Shown here piece after piece: positions 1 to 8,980 of a stretch of 64,000 bases of DNA (position 1 is its first letter; every line of letters begins with the position of its first letter). Source of the DNA: Ruminococcus sp. Its GTDB lineage: Bacteria; Bacillota; Clostridia; Oscillospirales; Ruminococcaceae. The stretch spans positions 1 to 64,000 of the forward strand of contig NZ_JAFYYT010000046.1 of the NCBI RefSeq assembly GCF_017549005.1, written 5' to 3'. The notes beneath the pieces were generated by a model. That model made no database searches. It had not been told where the DNA came from and was given only the letters and a program-made list of their open reading frames with translations. The translations under genes were made by a program, and so were the position numbers.

Positions 1-65
1 AAATCGCTTATTAGCTCTCTTCTTGCACGCTGCTCATCTGTTTCGTTTCTTCGCCTTCTGCTCAT
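1..65 (-). CDS. N-terminal fragment of a probable insertion-sequence transposase
   Basis: The gene runs off the left edge; only 21 codons are visible, starting with an Arg-rich stretch (MSRRRRNETDEQ). A strong Shine-Dalgarno GGAGG lies 9-13 bases upstream of the ATG at 63-65. The upstream DNA is an 18-bp inverted repeat with a promoter -10 box in its loop, which is typical of an IS end. The transposase assignment is therefore inferred from context, not from a recognised domain. An IS256-type element is possible because its ends often read TGTGTAAAC, as seen at 117-124 on the minus strand. A small regulator is the alternative. Confidence 0.4.
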   Translation of the reverse strand, partial: MSRRRRNETDEQRARRELISD

Positions 66-70
66 AATTA

Positions 71-118
71 AAACCTCCGAAGTAGTGTCTCTTCTATTAT
101 ACACTACTTTGGAGGTTT
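71..118 (-). repeat. IS-end inverted repeat that can hide the ribosome-binding site
   Basis: Arms 71-88 and 101-118 are complementary except for one position, with a 12-base loop. On the minus strand the downstream arm contains the GGAGG of the gene at 1-65. A -10 box TATAAT (96-101) lies at the loop and a -35-like TTGTGT lies at 119-124 with a 17-base spacer. Transcripts that read in from outside would fold and hide the Shine-Dalgarno, while transcripts from the internal promoter would lack the upstream arm. Confidence 0.55.
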
Positions 119-138
119 ACACAAATTTTAGGATAGAC

Positions 139-1479
139 TCACATATTCATATATTCCGGCTCAAGAACATAGAGCTTCTCATTTCCTTCGGTGTAATCGC
201 ATATGATACCTGCATTCATTGCTTCCATATTATCATATTTCCCTTTTCCAAGCACATCATAAACCAGTCCCGTATCGGGAAAAAGGCACTTGACATCGCC
301 ATATTCACCAAACAGAAATACCTTGCCGTCACCTGCAAACCAGGGTATGCCTATATTGTCAAGACTGCTGTAATAATGCTCCATTTTATCCATATCAAAT
401 GTATCGATCCTGTAGCCCAAGCTTAAAATCAACCGGTCTTTTTCAGCGTACATTGTTACACCAATGAATTCTTCCGAAATGAAATAGTAATCATCATTTG
501 CATAAAAAGATCCTATCGAATCGAGTCCTCTTGCATTTATTTCTTCATTCAGTTCTGCGTATTCGTCTTCCACTTCTGCTGTATACTCACTTCCATTCAT
601 AAATTTATCTTCTTCTATGTTATAAAAACTTTCGCCTTTATCATTAAACAGTATCATATATCTTTCTTCGTATGACTGCATATATTTTATGTCTAAATCC
701 GTTTCCCAAACGGTCGTTTCCTTTCGTGAGCTCAGATCCACTGAATACATATAGTTTTTTTCCGGCTCTGAAACAGTAAAGAATAGCTTTCCCGCGCAGA
801 ATTCGATCCCTTTACATTTTTTATCTATTGAATCAGACGACCAGCTGAATATCTCCTGACTTTTTTTGGTATCAAGATCATAGGAGAAGACCGCCCATTC
901 ATAGAACAGCTCCGTCGGCTGGTAATAATCCGTTTGGCTCACGCCATAGCAGGCAGCAACGTATATCTTTCTGCCCTGACGGTAAGTTCTTACGACACGG
1001 GCTTTTTCAGGGCTGTTCTCCCTCTCGCGCCAGTTTTCCTTTTTTCTCAGGGATTTGTAGGCCTCCTCAATAAACTCGGGTCTGTTGTATACAGGCACCC
1101 TTTCTCCCATATTCAGGTCGTTTACATCTATGGTCTGTATATCAATGGGGAGCTGTTTTTGCGTCAAGGTTACCTTAACGTTTATCTCCCTGAAATCACT
1201 GTCGATGTACCTCTTCTTTTTCTCGGGCTTTTCCCCGGAAATGCTCTCAGCTGCCTCTCCGGAGCCGTTTTCACCTGATACCGGTGTCGTATTTTGAACA
1301 TTTCCAACGTCTTTTGTCGTTTTTGTATTTTTATCGTTTTTTTCCTCTGTGACCTCTTCAGTAGTGGTCTCCGCTGTCGTTCCAGACTTTTTTTCATTTT
1401 TTCCGTCATCGTTCTTACTGCATGAGCAGCAGCTTACAGTCAGCAATATTACGGCAAAGATCGTGGCAATACGTCTCAT
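139..1479 (-). CDS. lipoprotein with Thr/Glu/Lys-rich linker, function unknown
   Basis: This 446-residue protein has a type II signal peptide (MRRIATIFAVILLTVSC, candidate lipid cysteine at 17, 18 or 20). A low-complexity Thr/Glu/Lys/Asn linker follows to about residue 80. The C-terminal 350 residues hold repeated Tyr/Phe-rich strands that resemble a beta-propeller sensor such as DUF5050, but I do not recognise a family. The start was moved to the ATG at 1477-1479 because GGAGG sits 9 bases upstream; the longer reading frame adds 14 residues with no good site. It is likely anchored outside the membrane. It ends about 20 bases from the IS end and is divergent from the GH95 operon. Confidence 0.7.
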   Translation of the reverse strand: MRRIATIFAVILLTVSCCSCSKNDDGKNEKKSGTTAETTTEEVTEEKNDKNTKTTKDVGNVQNTTPVSGENGSGEAAESISGEKPEKKKRYIDSDFREINVKVTLTQKQLPIDIQTIDVNDLNMGERVPVYNRPEFIEEAYKSLRKKENWRERENSPEKARVVRTYRQGRKIYVAACYGVSQTDYYQPTELFYEWAVFSYDLDTKKSQEIFSWSSDSIDKKCKGIEFCAGKLFFTVSEPEKNYMYSVDLSSRKETTVWETDLDIKYMQSYEERYMILFNDKGESFYNIEEDKFMNGSEYTAEVEDEYAELNEEINARGLDSIGSFYANDDYYFISEEFIGVTMYAEKDRLILSLGYRIDTFDMDKMEHYYSSLDNIGIPWFAGDGKVFLFGEYGDVKCLFPDTGLVYDVLGKGKYDNMEAMNAGIICDYTEGNEKLYVLEPEYMNM

Positions 1480-1825
1480 TTTTCTCTTCCTCCTGCGTAT
1501 AATATATATGTGAGGTGTCAATGCTGTTCTTACGTTAAAACGGGATAAGTCCGCTCTGATAATATTTTACATTTTTTAAAGCAGAGTGTCAATAATAATC
1601 GGAAATAACCGGGGATCAGCATCAGCTTTAGTGCATTTTCTCTGAAACAAGCAGAAAAATGTGTAATAATATGCCGTTTGTTTGGAAATTCACGGCAAGA
1701 TATGCACATATTTGCAAAAAAAAGCAATTTGTGATATAATGTGTGATAATCGGGGTGGTATAAAAACGCCGCCTTAACGTATCCCATCAGCAAACGACGA
1801 CTTAATCCAATAGGAGCAATTTATT
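1480..1825. other. intergenic region between divergent lipoprotein and GH95 operon
   Basis: This gap of about 350 bases is AT-rich and holds the GH95 operon promoter at 1712-1740. An 87-codon frame on the minus strand (1530-1793) has no convincing ribosome-binding site and a composition unlike the neighbouring genes, so I see no gene here. Confidence 0.6.
1712..1740 (+). promoter_or_regulatory. sigma-A-type promoter of the GH95-GH26-HAD operon
   Basis: TTGCAA (1712-1717), a 17-base spacer and TATAAT (1735-1740). The first gene starts 86 bases downstream of the -10 box, with AGGAG before its ATG. Confidence 0.65.
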
Positions 1826-4144
1826 ATGAGTACTGAAACTTTAATGAAATATGATTCTCCAGCAGAAGCTTTTGAAGAAGCTCTCCCTATCGGAAACGGA
1901 CGTATCGGTGCAATGATCTACGGTACAGCTTTAAACGAAGCTATCGTCCTCAACGAGGACTCTGTCTGGTCAGGCGGTCTACGCCACAGAATAAATCCCG
2001 ACGCTAAGGAAGGCTTTGCGGAGGTCCGCAGGCTTCTCAGCGAGGGAAAGGCTGCCGAAGCAGAAGAGGCAGCAATGAGCAAAATGCAGGGCGTTACGCC
2101 AAATATGAGGCGATATATGCCTCTCGGCGAGCTCGACATCGTTCTCGAGGCTGACGGCAAAGCCCGTGAATACTCACGAAGCCTCGATATAGGCAGCGCC
2201 GTTGCAGACGCTACCTTCTCCGTGAACGGAGTTGTATACACAAAGGAATATTTCGTATCTGCTCCCGACGAGGTGCTCGTTGTGCGTATCCACGCCTCCG
2301 AACCTGCCTCGGTCAACCTTTCATGCGGTATCGGCGGACGCGACGACTGCTACGACGACAACCGCCCCTGCGCACATAATATGATACTCTTCAACGGCGG
2401 CACAGGCAGCCGCGACGGCATTTTCTTTGCCGCCTGCCTGGGAGCTTCCGCCAAAAACGGCGAGATAAAGACCGTTGGCAGCAGGATATGCGTAAAGAAT
2501 GCGGACGAGGTGATGCTTGTCCTCTCTGTACGCACCAGCTTCTACAGTCAGATGTATGAGGAGTCCGCACAGGTGGACGCGGAAATGGCTCTGCAATGCG
2601 ATTACGACGAGCTCTACTACCGCCACGTAAACGATTACAAGGAGCTTTTCGACCGCGTTGAACTCACTCTCAACGACAACAGCGGCGAGGACCTCACACT
2701 CCTCTCAACTCTCGAGCGTATAGACCGTATCAAGGGCGACGAGCTTGACAATACGGACTGCCGCAGACTTATAAACGACAATAAGCTCATCGAGCTTTAC
2801 TTCAATTTCGGAAGATATCTCATGATATCATGCAGCCGCGCAGGCACTCAGCCTGCAAACCTTCAGGGAATATGGAACGACCTCATGTCACCTCCCAACG
2901 GCAGCCGCTATGCCCTCGACCTCAATACGGAAATGAGCTACTGGCTGGCTGAAAGCTGCAACCTTTCCGAGTGTCATCTCCCTCTTTTCGACCTGCTGGA
3001 GCGCGTATGCGGCAACGGCAGAGTCACCGCAAAGGAGATGTACGGCATAAACAAGGGCTTCGTATGTCACAGCCATACCGATATATGGGGAGATTCCGCA
3101 CCTCAGGGCGAGAATACCACATCAAGCATATGGCCTATGGGCGGAGCATGGCTCGCTATCCATGTTTTCGAGCATTACGAATACACTCTCGACAAGGAGT
3201 TCCTTGCCGAGAAATACCATATACTAAAAGAAGCCGCCGAGTTCTTCACCGAGTACCTCACTGAGGACAGCAAGGGCAGACTTGTGACGGGACCCTCCGT
3301 TTCTCCCGAAAATACCTACATCGATGGCAACGGAGTTCAGGCAAGTATATGCATGGGACCTGCAATGGACTCGCAGATACTCACCGTACTTTTCTGCTGC
3401 GTCATAAAAGCTGCACATATTCTCGGGAAAGACGCCGCTTTTGCCGAAAAGCTGGCAGGTATGCTCCAGAAGCTGCCCCAGCCCCAGGTAGGCAAGTACG
3501 GACAGATAATGGAATGGTCGGAGAACTACGACGAGACCGATATCGGTCACACACGTATATCTCAGCTTTTCGCGCTCTATCCCGCAGGGCTCATATCGCC
3601 CCTCAGAACGCCGAAGCTTGCTGACGCCGCAAGAGCCACACTTGTCCGCAGGATAATCCACGGCGGCGGACATACGGGCTACAGCAGCGCCTGGATGACA
3701 AATATGTGGGCGAGACTTTTCGACGGAAGAATGGTATACGAAAGTCTCATGCGCCTGCTTTCACACTATACAAATCCGAACATGACCGAATGCAAGCCCG
3801 CTTTGCAGCTTGAAGCCAATTTCGGCGGTACCGCCGCCATTGCGGAGGCTCTCATGCAGAGCTGCGGCGGAGAGATAAATCTTCTGCCTGCGCTGCCCGA
3901 CGAATGGAACAACGGTCACGTATGCGGTCTCAGGGCAAAGGGCGGATTTACTGCCGATATCTACTGGACCGCAAATAAACTCACACGCGCCGAGATAAGC
4001 TCAGAGCTCGGCGGAGAGCTGCGCCTGCGCGCCAACTGCGCGGTAAGCGTTTCCTGCGACGGAGAGCCTGTTGACCTCCGCACGGAGGAGGGTCTTGTCA
4101 TTTTCGCGACGCAGCAGGGCAAAACCTATACCATAAAAGCATAG
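1826..4144 (+). CDS. glycoside hydrolase family 95 (alpha-L-fucosidase or alpha-L-galactosidase type)
   Basis: This 772-residue protein is full length for GH95. The N-terminal domain starts with the family hallmark EALPIGNGRIGAM and NEDSVWSGG, the central (alpha/alpha)6 catalytic barrel follows, and a short beta domain ends it. The family removes terminal alpha-1,2-L-fucose or L-galactose by inversion. The probable general acid is Glu563 in IMEWSEN. The usual Asn-x-Asn base motif reads Asp365-Leu-Asn367, and the usual Asp-Gly-Asn-Phe-Gly loop reads Glu663-Ala-Asn-Phe-Gly, so substrate choice may be altered. No signal peptide is present, which suggests cytoplasmic action on imported oligosaccharides. 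It is the first gene of an operon with the GH26 gene 18 bases downstream. Confidence 0.9.
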   Translation: MSTETLMKYDSPAEAFEEALPIGNGRIGAMIYGTALNEAIVLNEDSVWSGGLRHRINPDAKEGFAEVRRLLSEGKAAEAEEAAMSKMQGVTPNMRRYMPLGELDIVLEADGKAREYSRSLDIGSAVADATFSVNGVVYTKEYFVSAPDEVLVVRIHASEPASVNLSCGIGGRDDCYDDNRPCAHNMILFNGGTGSRDGIFFAACLGASAKNGEIKTVGSRICVKNADEVMLVLSVRTSFYSQMYEESAQVDAEMALQCDYDELYYRHVNDYKELFDRVELTLNDNSGEDLTLLSTLERIDRIKGDELDNTDCRRLINDNKLIELYFNFGRYLMISCSRAGTQPANLQGIWNDLMSPPNGSRYALDLNTEMSYWLAESCNLSECHLPLFDLLERVCGNGRVTAKEMYGINKGFVCHSHTDIWGDSAPQGENTTSSIWPMGGAWLAIHVFEHYEYTLDKEFLAEKYHILKEAAEFFTEYLTEDSKGRLVTGPSVSPENTYIDGNGVQASICMGPAMDSQILTVLFCCVIKAAHILGKDAAFAEKLAGMLQKLPQPQVGKYGQIMEWSENYDETDIGHTRISQLFALYPAGLISPLRTPKLADAARATLVRRIIHGGGHTGYSSAWMTNMWARLFDGRMVYESLMRLLSHYTNPNMTECKPALQLEANFGGTAAIAEALMQSCGGEINLLPALPDEWNNGHVCGLRAKGGFTADIYWTANKLTRAEISSELGGELRLRANCAVSVSCDGEPVDLRTEEGLVIFATQQGKTYTIKA

Positions 4145-4162
4145 ATCTCTTGGGAGGATTAA

Positions 4163-5818
4163 ATGGACATTCGCAGACCCATAGCTCTTGCAGCTGCTGC
4201 GGCAGCCGCTGTTTCGGCTTTTACAGCCTGTGACAAAAAGAATAAAATGACAGCTTCCGTGCCTATAATCGTGGAGAAAGCCACTGAATCCACTACAGAG
4301 CCGGCTACGACCGTACCTGTAGAGACTTTCCCCGACTATCCTGTTACCTATCCAGAAATAGAAAAACAGACCGCAGGCAATCTCTACGAAGCTGAGAGCG
4401 GCGAGCTCAAGGGCGGTGCAAGAGTTGCCTTCGATCTTCCCGAATTCAGCGGCGACGGCTATGTTACAGGCTTCGGCAGCGAAGGAAAGGCTTCCGTTGC
4501 ATTCGAGATAGACGTTCCCACGAACCAGCACTACGACCTGTCGTTCAATATATCCTCGGACAAGGCTGTGGACTGCCGCATAACCTTAGGCGACCAGCAG
4601 CTCACCGTATTCAGGACGAATGACAGCGGAAAATTCACATACATCACCCTTTACGGAGTTTTCCTCACAAAGGGCAAGCAGAAGCTCGAAATAACTCCCG
4701 AAAACGGGGATATGTGCCTTGATTACCTTAAAATCGAGAACAATACCTCACTCAGCGATATAAGCTACGACGCAAAGGGCGAGCTCGTCAACAAGAACGC
4801 AGGCGAGTCCGCAAAGGAGCTCATGTCGTTCCTCTCCGAAAACTACGGAAAGCACATGATAACAGGTCAGTACGCCTACGGCGGAGAGAACACGGAGCTC
4901 GACCTTATATACCGTACTACAGGCAAATATCCCGTTATACGCTTCTCAACAACAGACGTACCCGATGAGAGCTTCGACGAGAGCTTCAAAGAGATAGACG
5001 CGGCGGCTGAATGGTACTTAAACGGCGGTATATCCTGTCTAAGCTGGTACTGGAACGCTCCTTCGGACGCAAAGAGCAGCATCCATACCGCGGATACCGA
5101 TTTCGATATCTCAAAAGCCGTTACCACACAGAAGCTTGCCGAGCTCACGGAAGAGGAGATACGCGAGCTCTACAGCAAAGGAAATATTTCCAAAGAATGC
5201 TACGGACTCATACTCGATATAGACAATATGGCAGGACAGCTGACCTCCCTCAAAAACCGCGGCGTACCCGTTCTGTGGAGACCTCTCCCCGAGGGCTGCG
5301 GCGACTGGTTCTGGTGGGGCGCAAAGGGCGAAAAGCCCTATAAATGGCTGTGGCAGCTGATATACGACCGCTTCACCAAGTACTTCGAGCTGGACAACCT
5401 TATTTGGGTATGGAACGGTCAGAGCGAAAGCTCCATGGTGGACAGGCGTACCTTTGACATTGCCTCCGTAGACCTCTACCTCAACAACGAGAAGGACTAC
5501 GGTCACAGATATTACGAGGAATTTGCCGCCGTTCAGAAGTTCGTCGGCACAGACAAGATACTCGCTATCAGCGAATGCGGAAGCGTTCCCGATATGGACG
5601 CGGCTTTCCGCGACAATGCCGTGTGGTCCTTCTTCGGAGTGTGGTACGGCAAGTACGTACAGACCGATAACGGCGAATACAACGAGGAATACACCAATAA
5701 GGAAGCGCTCATAAGAGCCTATAACTCCGACGGAGCGCTTACCCTTGACGAATACAGGAAGCTCCGCGGCTTTGACGAGCCCGGCCCCGACGCAGAAGAA
5801 AAAAAGGAGGAAAGATGA
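4163..5818 (+). CDS. surface lipoprotein with carbohydrate-binding module and GH26 beta-mannanase domain
   Basis: The 551-residue protein has a lipoprotein signal (lipobox FTAC, Cys23) and a Thr/Pro/Glu-rich linker to about residue 65. A CBM35-like beta-sandwich follows (about 70-193, beginning YEAESGEL), then a GH26 (beta/alpha)8 barrel (about 210-530). GH26 enzymes hydrolyse beta-1,4-mannan with retention. The acid/base is probably Glu377 in WRPLPEG (usually WRPLHE) and the nucleophile Glu471 in ISECG. The outer-surface anchor suits mannan or galactoglucomannan digestion at the cell wall. A GGAGG site precedes the ATG, and the stop codon overlaps the next start (ATGA). Endo-mannanase is the best guess; a beta-1,3-xylanase or other GH26 specificity cannot be excluded. 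Confidence 0.88.
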   Translation: MDIRRPIALAAAAAAAVSAFTACDKKNKMTASVPIIVEKATESTTEPATTVPVETFPDYPVTYPEIEKQTAGNLYEAESGELKGGARVAFDLPEFSGDGYVTGFGSEGKASVAFEIDVPTNQHYDLSFNISSDKAVDCRITLGDQQLTVFRTNDSGKFTYITLYGVFLTKGKQKLEITPENGDMCLDYLKIENNTSLSDISYDAKGELVNKNAGESAKELMSFLSENYGKHMITGQYAYGGENTELDLIYRTTGKYPVIRFSTTDVPDESFDESFKEIDAAAEWYLNGGISCLSWYWNAPSDAKSSIHTADTDFDISKAVTTQKLAELTEEEIRELYSKGNISKECYGLILDIDNMAGQLTSLKNRGVPVLWRPLPEGCGDWFWWGAKGEKPYKWLWQLIYDRFTKYFELDNLIWVWNGQSESSMVDRRTFDIASVDLYLNNEKDYGHRYYEEFAAVQKFVGTDKILAISECGSVPDMDAAFRDNAVWSFFGVWYGKYVQTDNGEYNEEYTNKEALIRAYNSDGALTLDEYRKLRGFDEPGPDAEEKKEER

Positions 5819-7122
5819 GCGGCGACCTTGTTCTCTTGAGACCCGATTCCGAAACGCAAAAAGAGCTCACCGAAAAAATGCTTAAAGAAATAGCGCGTAA
5901 CGACCACGCTGCCGTAAGCTTCAAGATGTGGGACGCTCTTGTACTTCTGCCATTTTCTCAGCCCGAGGACATATTCCTCTTCATGGAGGACGATTTCTCC
6001 ATGTACAATACGGGAAAAAAGACCTTTACGGAGCTCCGTATGGAGGCGCAGAAGGCTGCGGAAAAAAAATATGCCCTTAAAGGCAATGTTACTCTTGAAA
6101 AAATATACGATATCTTCGTTAAGATAAGCGGAGTTTCTCCCTCATGCAGAGAAAAGCTCATAATGCGCGAATGCGACCTTATACATCATTTCGCCTTTCC
6201 GCGAAAACTGGGAAAGCTCCTCTTCGATGAGGCAAAGCGCTGCAATAACAAGCTTATCGTTGTATCGGATTCATATTATCCCCGTGACGTCGTCGTAAAG
6301 ATACTCTGCGACTGCGGCTACGGCGATTACAGCTCCGTCGTCATACCGTCAGAGCTGAATATCCCCGATTCAGCAAAAACAGGTTTTCTCGACGCAGTCG
6401 TAAAGAAGTCGGGACTTGACCCTGACAATGTGCTCCACATAGGAGGAGACCTTTCCAATGATGTGGAAGCTCCCATACGAAAGGGCATGAAAGCCCTTAT
6501 GCTCCAGCCCGTGCTGCCCCTTATGGTAAGGTCGGGCAGGCTTCGCGGATATGTGGAGGAAAAACATCTCTACGACATCGAGGAAAAGCAGTTCATGGCT
6601 CTGCGGTGCTCCTTTGCGCTGTATGCAGCCTACGGCTTTGACGCTCCGCAGAACAAGAAGCCCAAAAGCGATTTCTGCGACGACGAGTACATGATAGGCT
6701 TCATTATACTTGGTCCTCTGTGCTTTATCGAGAACTTTGAGCCTACGGATATGCAGGCGGAACTCATAAGAGCTATGGAGAAAAACAAGAATATAATGAA
6801 CGGCAAGCTCGATTTCCGTAATATGCTGTATCATCATTTTGGGGATTTCATCGGGAAATACGGCGGCGAAGGCTGTCATCTGGGGCTGGAATTTCTCGAA
6901 AAACACAGCTATATCGGCGACAGGAACAGGATATACCCGTTTCTTTCCGATAGCAGCAGAAAAAAATGGGGCAGGGCAGAAAGCGAGCCCAAACTTGCGC
7001 CTGTCCATGCAAAAGCAGTCAAAAAGAACGCTCTTCAGAAGCTCGCCGACAAGCTTTTCCCTCAGGGAACAAAGGTCAGGGAGATGTCCGAAGGCGCTCT
7101 CACAAGAAAAAAGCGCAAATAA
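5815..7122 (+). CDS. HAD-fold protein with missing nucleophile, third gene of the mannanase operon
   Basis: The 435-residue protein resembles the large HAD-superfamily proteins found near glycosyltransferase and polysaccharide genes. Motif I, normally SFDxFDTL, reads SFKMWDAL (residues 35-42). The catalytic aspartate is thus Lys37 and the conserved Thr is Ala41. Motif II is VSDSYYP and motif III is HIGGDLSNDVEA, both recognisable. The C-terminal part (about 230-435) is of unknown function and ends in a basic tail. It overlaps the GH26 stop codon by four bases, so it is translationally coupled. A phosphatase activity is unlikely by this motif; a binding or scaffold role is possible. The HAD assignment itself is fairly safe. 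Confidence 0.65.
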   Translation: MSGDLVLLRPDSETQKELTEKMLKEIARNDHAAVSFKMWDALVLLPFSQPEDIFLFMEDDFSMYNTGKKTFTELRMEAQKAAEKKYALKGNVTLEKIYDIFVKISGVSPSCREKLIMRECDLIHHFAFPRKLGKLLFDEAKRCNNKLIVVSDSYYPRDVVVKILCDCGYGDYSSVVIPSELNIPDSAKTGFLDAVVKKSGLDPDNVLHIGGDLSNDVEAPIRKGMKALMLQPVLPLMVRSGRLRGYVEEKHLYDIEEKQFMALRCSFALYAAYGFDAPQNKKPKSDFCDDEYMIGFIILGPLCFIENFEPTDMQAELIRAMEKNKNIMNGKLDFRNMLYHHFGDFIGKYGGEGCHLGLEFLEKHSYIGDRNRIYPFLSDSSRKKWGRAESEPKLAPVHAKAVKKNALQKLADKLFPQGTKVREMSEGALTRKKRK

Positions 7123-7238
7123 CAGTTTTTTCCAATATATTCATATTTTTGCGACGGCTTATTTCGACGGCTTTTTATGGCGGAACTGTCTTGATACATT
7201 TCCTGCGAAAAAGTCCTGTAAAATACTAAAAAATCCCG

Positions 7239-7267
7239 TTGCTGCTCCTTTTGTGATGTGATATCAT
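7239..7267 (+). promoter_or_regulatory. possible promoter of the Spo0A-family gene
   Basis: TTGCTG (7239-7244), 17-base spacer, TATCAT (7262-7267), 43 bases before the start codon. Matches are moderate only. Confidence 0.35.
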
Positions 7268-7310
7268 TATTAAGCGGTCGAAAACCGCTGAACAAAAGGA
7301 GGTATAAAAT

Positions 7311-8066
7311 ATGAATAACAAGGTAAAAGTACTTATCGGCGACGATTCTGCCGAGACAGGCGTAAGCGTGGCTAATAAGCTGCGCGAAAAGGGTATGTAT
7401 GCGTACACAAGACGCAAGGACTGCGGCGTGATACTGGAATCCATAAAAAAGGATCCCCCCGACGCAGCCGTACTCGATATCTCGTCACAGAACGGCGATG
7501 TTATATCGCTTATGAAAAGTGTTAAGGAATCAGGCATAAAACCGCCTGTATTCATCATAACATCTTCTTATGACAACGAGTTCATCGAGCGTCAGGTGAC
7601 TGAGAACGGAGCTTCAAGGTTCATGCTCCGTCCATGCAGCGCCGACGACCTGTGTACCGCTATAAACTCCGCTCTCGGCGACAGGGTCAGCAGTCTCAGT
7701 GACGACATGGAGGTAGTTGTTACCGACATGATACATCAGCTGGGAGTTCCCGCTCATATCAAGGGATATCACTATCTCAGGACGGCCATCCTCTATTCCA
7801 TCGAGGATAAGACCCTTCTGGACAGCGTTACAAAACTCCTGTATCCTACTGTCGCAGATATCTACGATACCACCTCATCCCGCGTTGAACGTGCTATACG
7901 CCACGCTATAGAAATAGCCTGGGACAGAGGCAACGTTGACACATTAAATTCCTTTTTCGGCTACACCGTAGATACGGGAAAGGGCAAACCCACAAATTCG
8001 GAATTTATCGCACTTATCACTGATAAGCTCCGTCTGCGCTACAAAAGCGCTCTCAGAGCTCACTGA
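7311..8066 (+). CDS. Spo0A-family response regulator
   Basis: The 251-residue protein has an N-terminal receiver domain (1-125) and a C-terminal Spo0A-type DNA-binding domain (about 135-251). The latter carries the family signature [19 protein letters not shown] and the [13 protein letters not shown] recognition region. In the receiver, Asp11/Asp12, the phospho-acceptor Asp56 and Thr84 are present. The conserved lysine of the receiver (Lys in Spo0A YFVLKP) is Arg107. Spo0A proteins bind 0A boxes and control entry into sporulation. The Arg and the poor match around Asp56 (DISSQNGD) suggest a divergent paralogue, so I do not name it spo0A. GGAGG precedes the ATG. Confidence 0.8.
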   Translation: MNNKVKVLIGDDSAETGVSVANKLREKGMYAYTRRKDCGVILESIKKDPPDAAVLDISSQNGDVISLMKSVKESGIKPPVFIITSSYDNEFIERQVTENGASRFMLRPCSADDLCTAINSALGDRVSSLSDDMEVVVTDMIHQLGVPAHIKGYHYLRTAILYSIEDKTLLDSVTKLLYPTVADIYDTTSSRVERAIRHAIEIAWDRGNVDTLNSFFGYTVDTGKGKPTNSEFIALITDKLRLRYKSALRAH

Positions 8067-8159
8067 TATCTCCGTGAAAGCTGTGATAACACCGAAAAAA
8101 GCTAAGCCGCGCACTTCATGATAATGCACGGCTGCTAATAATCAAAAAGGAGGTTTATC

Positions 8160-8669
8160 ATGGCTTTCAGGAAAATCGATATCAGCGAGCTCTCATTCAA
8201 TCCCTTCGATAAGATAGGCAAACAATGGATGCTCCTGACAGGCGGAAACAGTGAAAAATACAATACTATGACCGCTTCATGGGGACAGCTCGGTGTTCTA
8301 TGGAACAAAAACGTGCTGACCTGCTATATCAGACCTAACCGCTATACCTACAGCTTCATCGAAAAAGAGGAATGCTTCACGGCAAGCTTTTTCGGAGAGG
8401 AATACAGAAAAGCTCTTTCCTTCTGCGGCTCACATTCGGGCAGAGACTGCGACAAGGCTAAAGAGACAGGTCTTACTCCTGCTGAGATAGACGGCTGTAT
8501 GAGCTTCGCAGAGGCTGAACTCGTACTTGTATGCCGCAAGCTTTACAGCTATGACCTGCAGGAAAGCGGATTCCTTACAGACGACGGTATCCCTGCACAG
8601 TTCTTCGGCAGCGATCCGTATCACAGAGCGTATATATCCGAAATAACCGGAGTTTACGTAAAGGAATGA
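8160..8669 (+). CDS. flavin reductase-like FMN-binding protein
   Basis: The 169-residue protein matches the flavin-reductase-like split-barrel family. The motif NTMTASWGQLGVLWNKNVLTCYIRPNRYTY is the FMN-binding region, followed by SFFGEEYRKALSFCGSHSGRD. Bacterial members reduce free flavin with NAD(P)H or act as small flavoprotein redox carriers. It is a stand-alone gene with AAGGAGG 7 bases before the ATG. Its physiological partner is not visible; the flavodiiron protein in this window is 34 kb away. The length is typical for the short anaerobe members. Confidence 0.85.
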   Translation: MAFRKIDISELSFNPFDKIGKQWMLLTGGNSEKYNTMTASWGQLGVLWNKNVLTCYIRPNRYTYSFIEKEECFTASFFGEEYRKALSFCGSHSGRDCDKAKETGLTPAEIDGCMSFAEAELVLVCRKLYSYDLQESGFLTDDGIPAQFFGSDPYHRAYISEITGVYVKE

Positions 8670-8766
8670 TACAACAGATATAAAAAAAGACAGATAATAC
8701 CTTTTCTATTTTATTGTTTATAAACACTGAGCAAAATCCACTATTCTATCCATCGGAGGGATATTA

Positions 8767-8973
8767 ATGAAAAACGACGATATATTCAAGGAGGTTGCCC
8801 GCAAGCACGGTGTGACCGAAGAAGAAGTAAGAAGCGAGATCGAAAAATCAATAGCCGAGGCCTGCAAGGACCCCAATGCTCCAATAAACAGTATCGGAAA
8901 CGGAAAGGTCCCTACTCCCGAGGAAGTTATTGCACACGTTCTCAAGGAGCTTGCCAAAGCGAATATGAATTAA
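8767..8973 (+). CDS. small conserved protein, possibly helix-turn-helix
   Basis: This 68-residue, acidic, helical protein has the pattern FKEVARKHGVTEEEVRSEIEK, which looks like one helix-turn-helix unit. The C-terminal half (TPEEVIAHVLKELAK) forms another amphipathic helix. Similar short clostridial proteins are, as I recall, annotated as sporulation initiation factor Spo0A C-terminal-like, but the match is too short to be sure. GGAGGG lies 7 bases upstream of the start. It ends just before a strong terminator. The function is unknown. Confidence 0.6.
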   Translation: MKNDDIFKEVARKHGVTEEEVRSEIEKSIAEACKDPNAPINSIGNGKVPTPEEVIAHVLKELAKANMN

Positions 8974-8980
8974 AATAATC

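Noticed and set aside
1530-1793. 87-codon minus-strand frame upstream of the GH95 operon
   Set aside because: No ribosome-binding site, composition unlike coding DNA, and it overlaps the operon promoter.
2321-2626. Long antisense frames within GH95, GyrA, GyrB and other genes
   Set aside because: They lie opposite strongly supported genes, have no ribosome-binding sites, and reflect codon bias of the sense strand.
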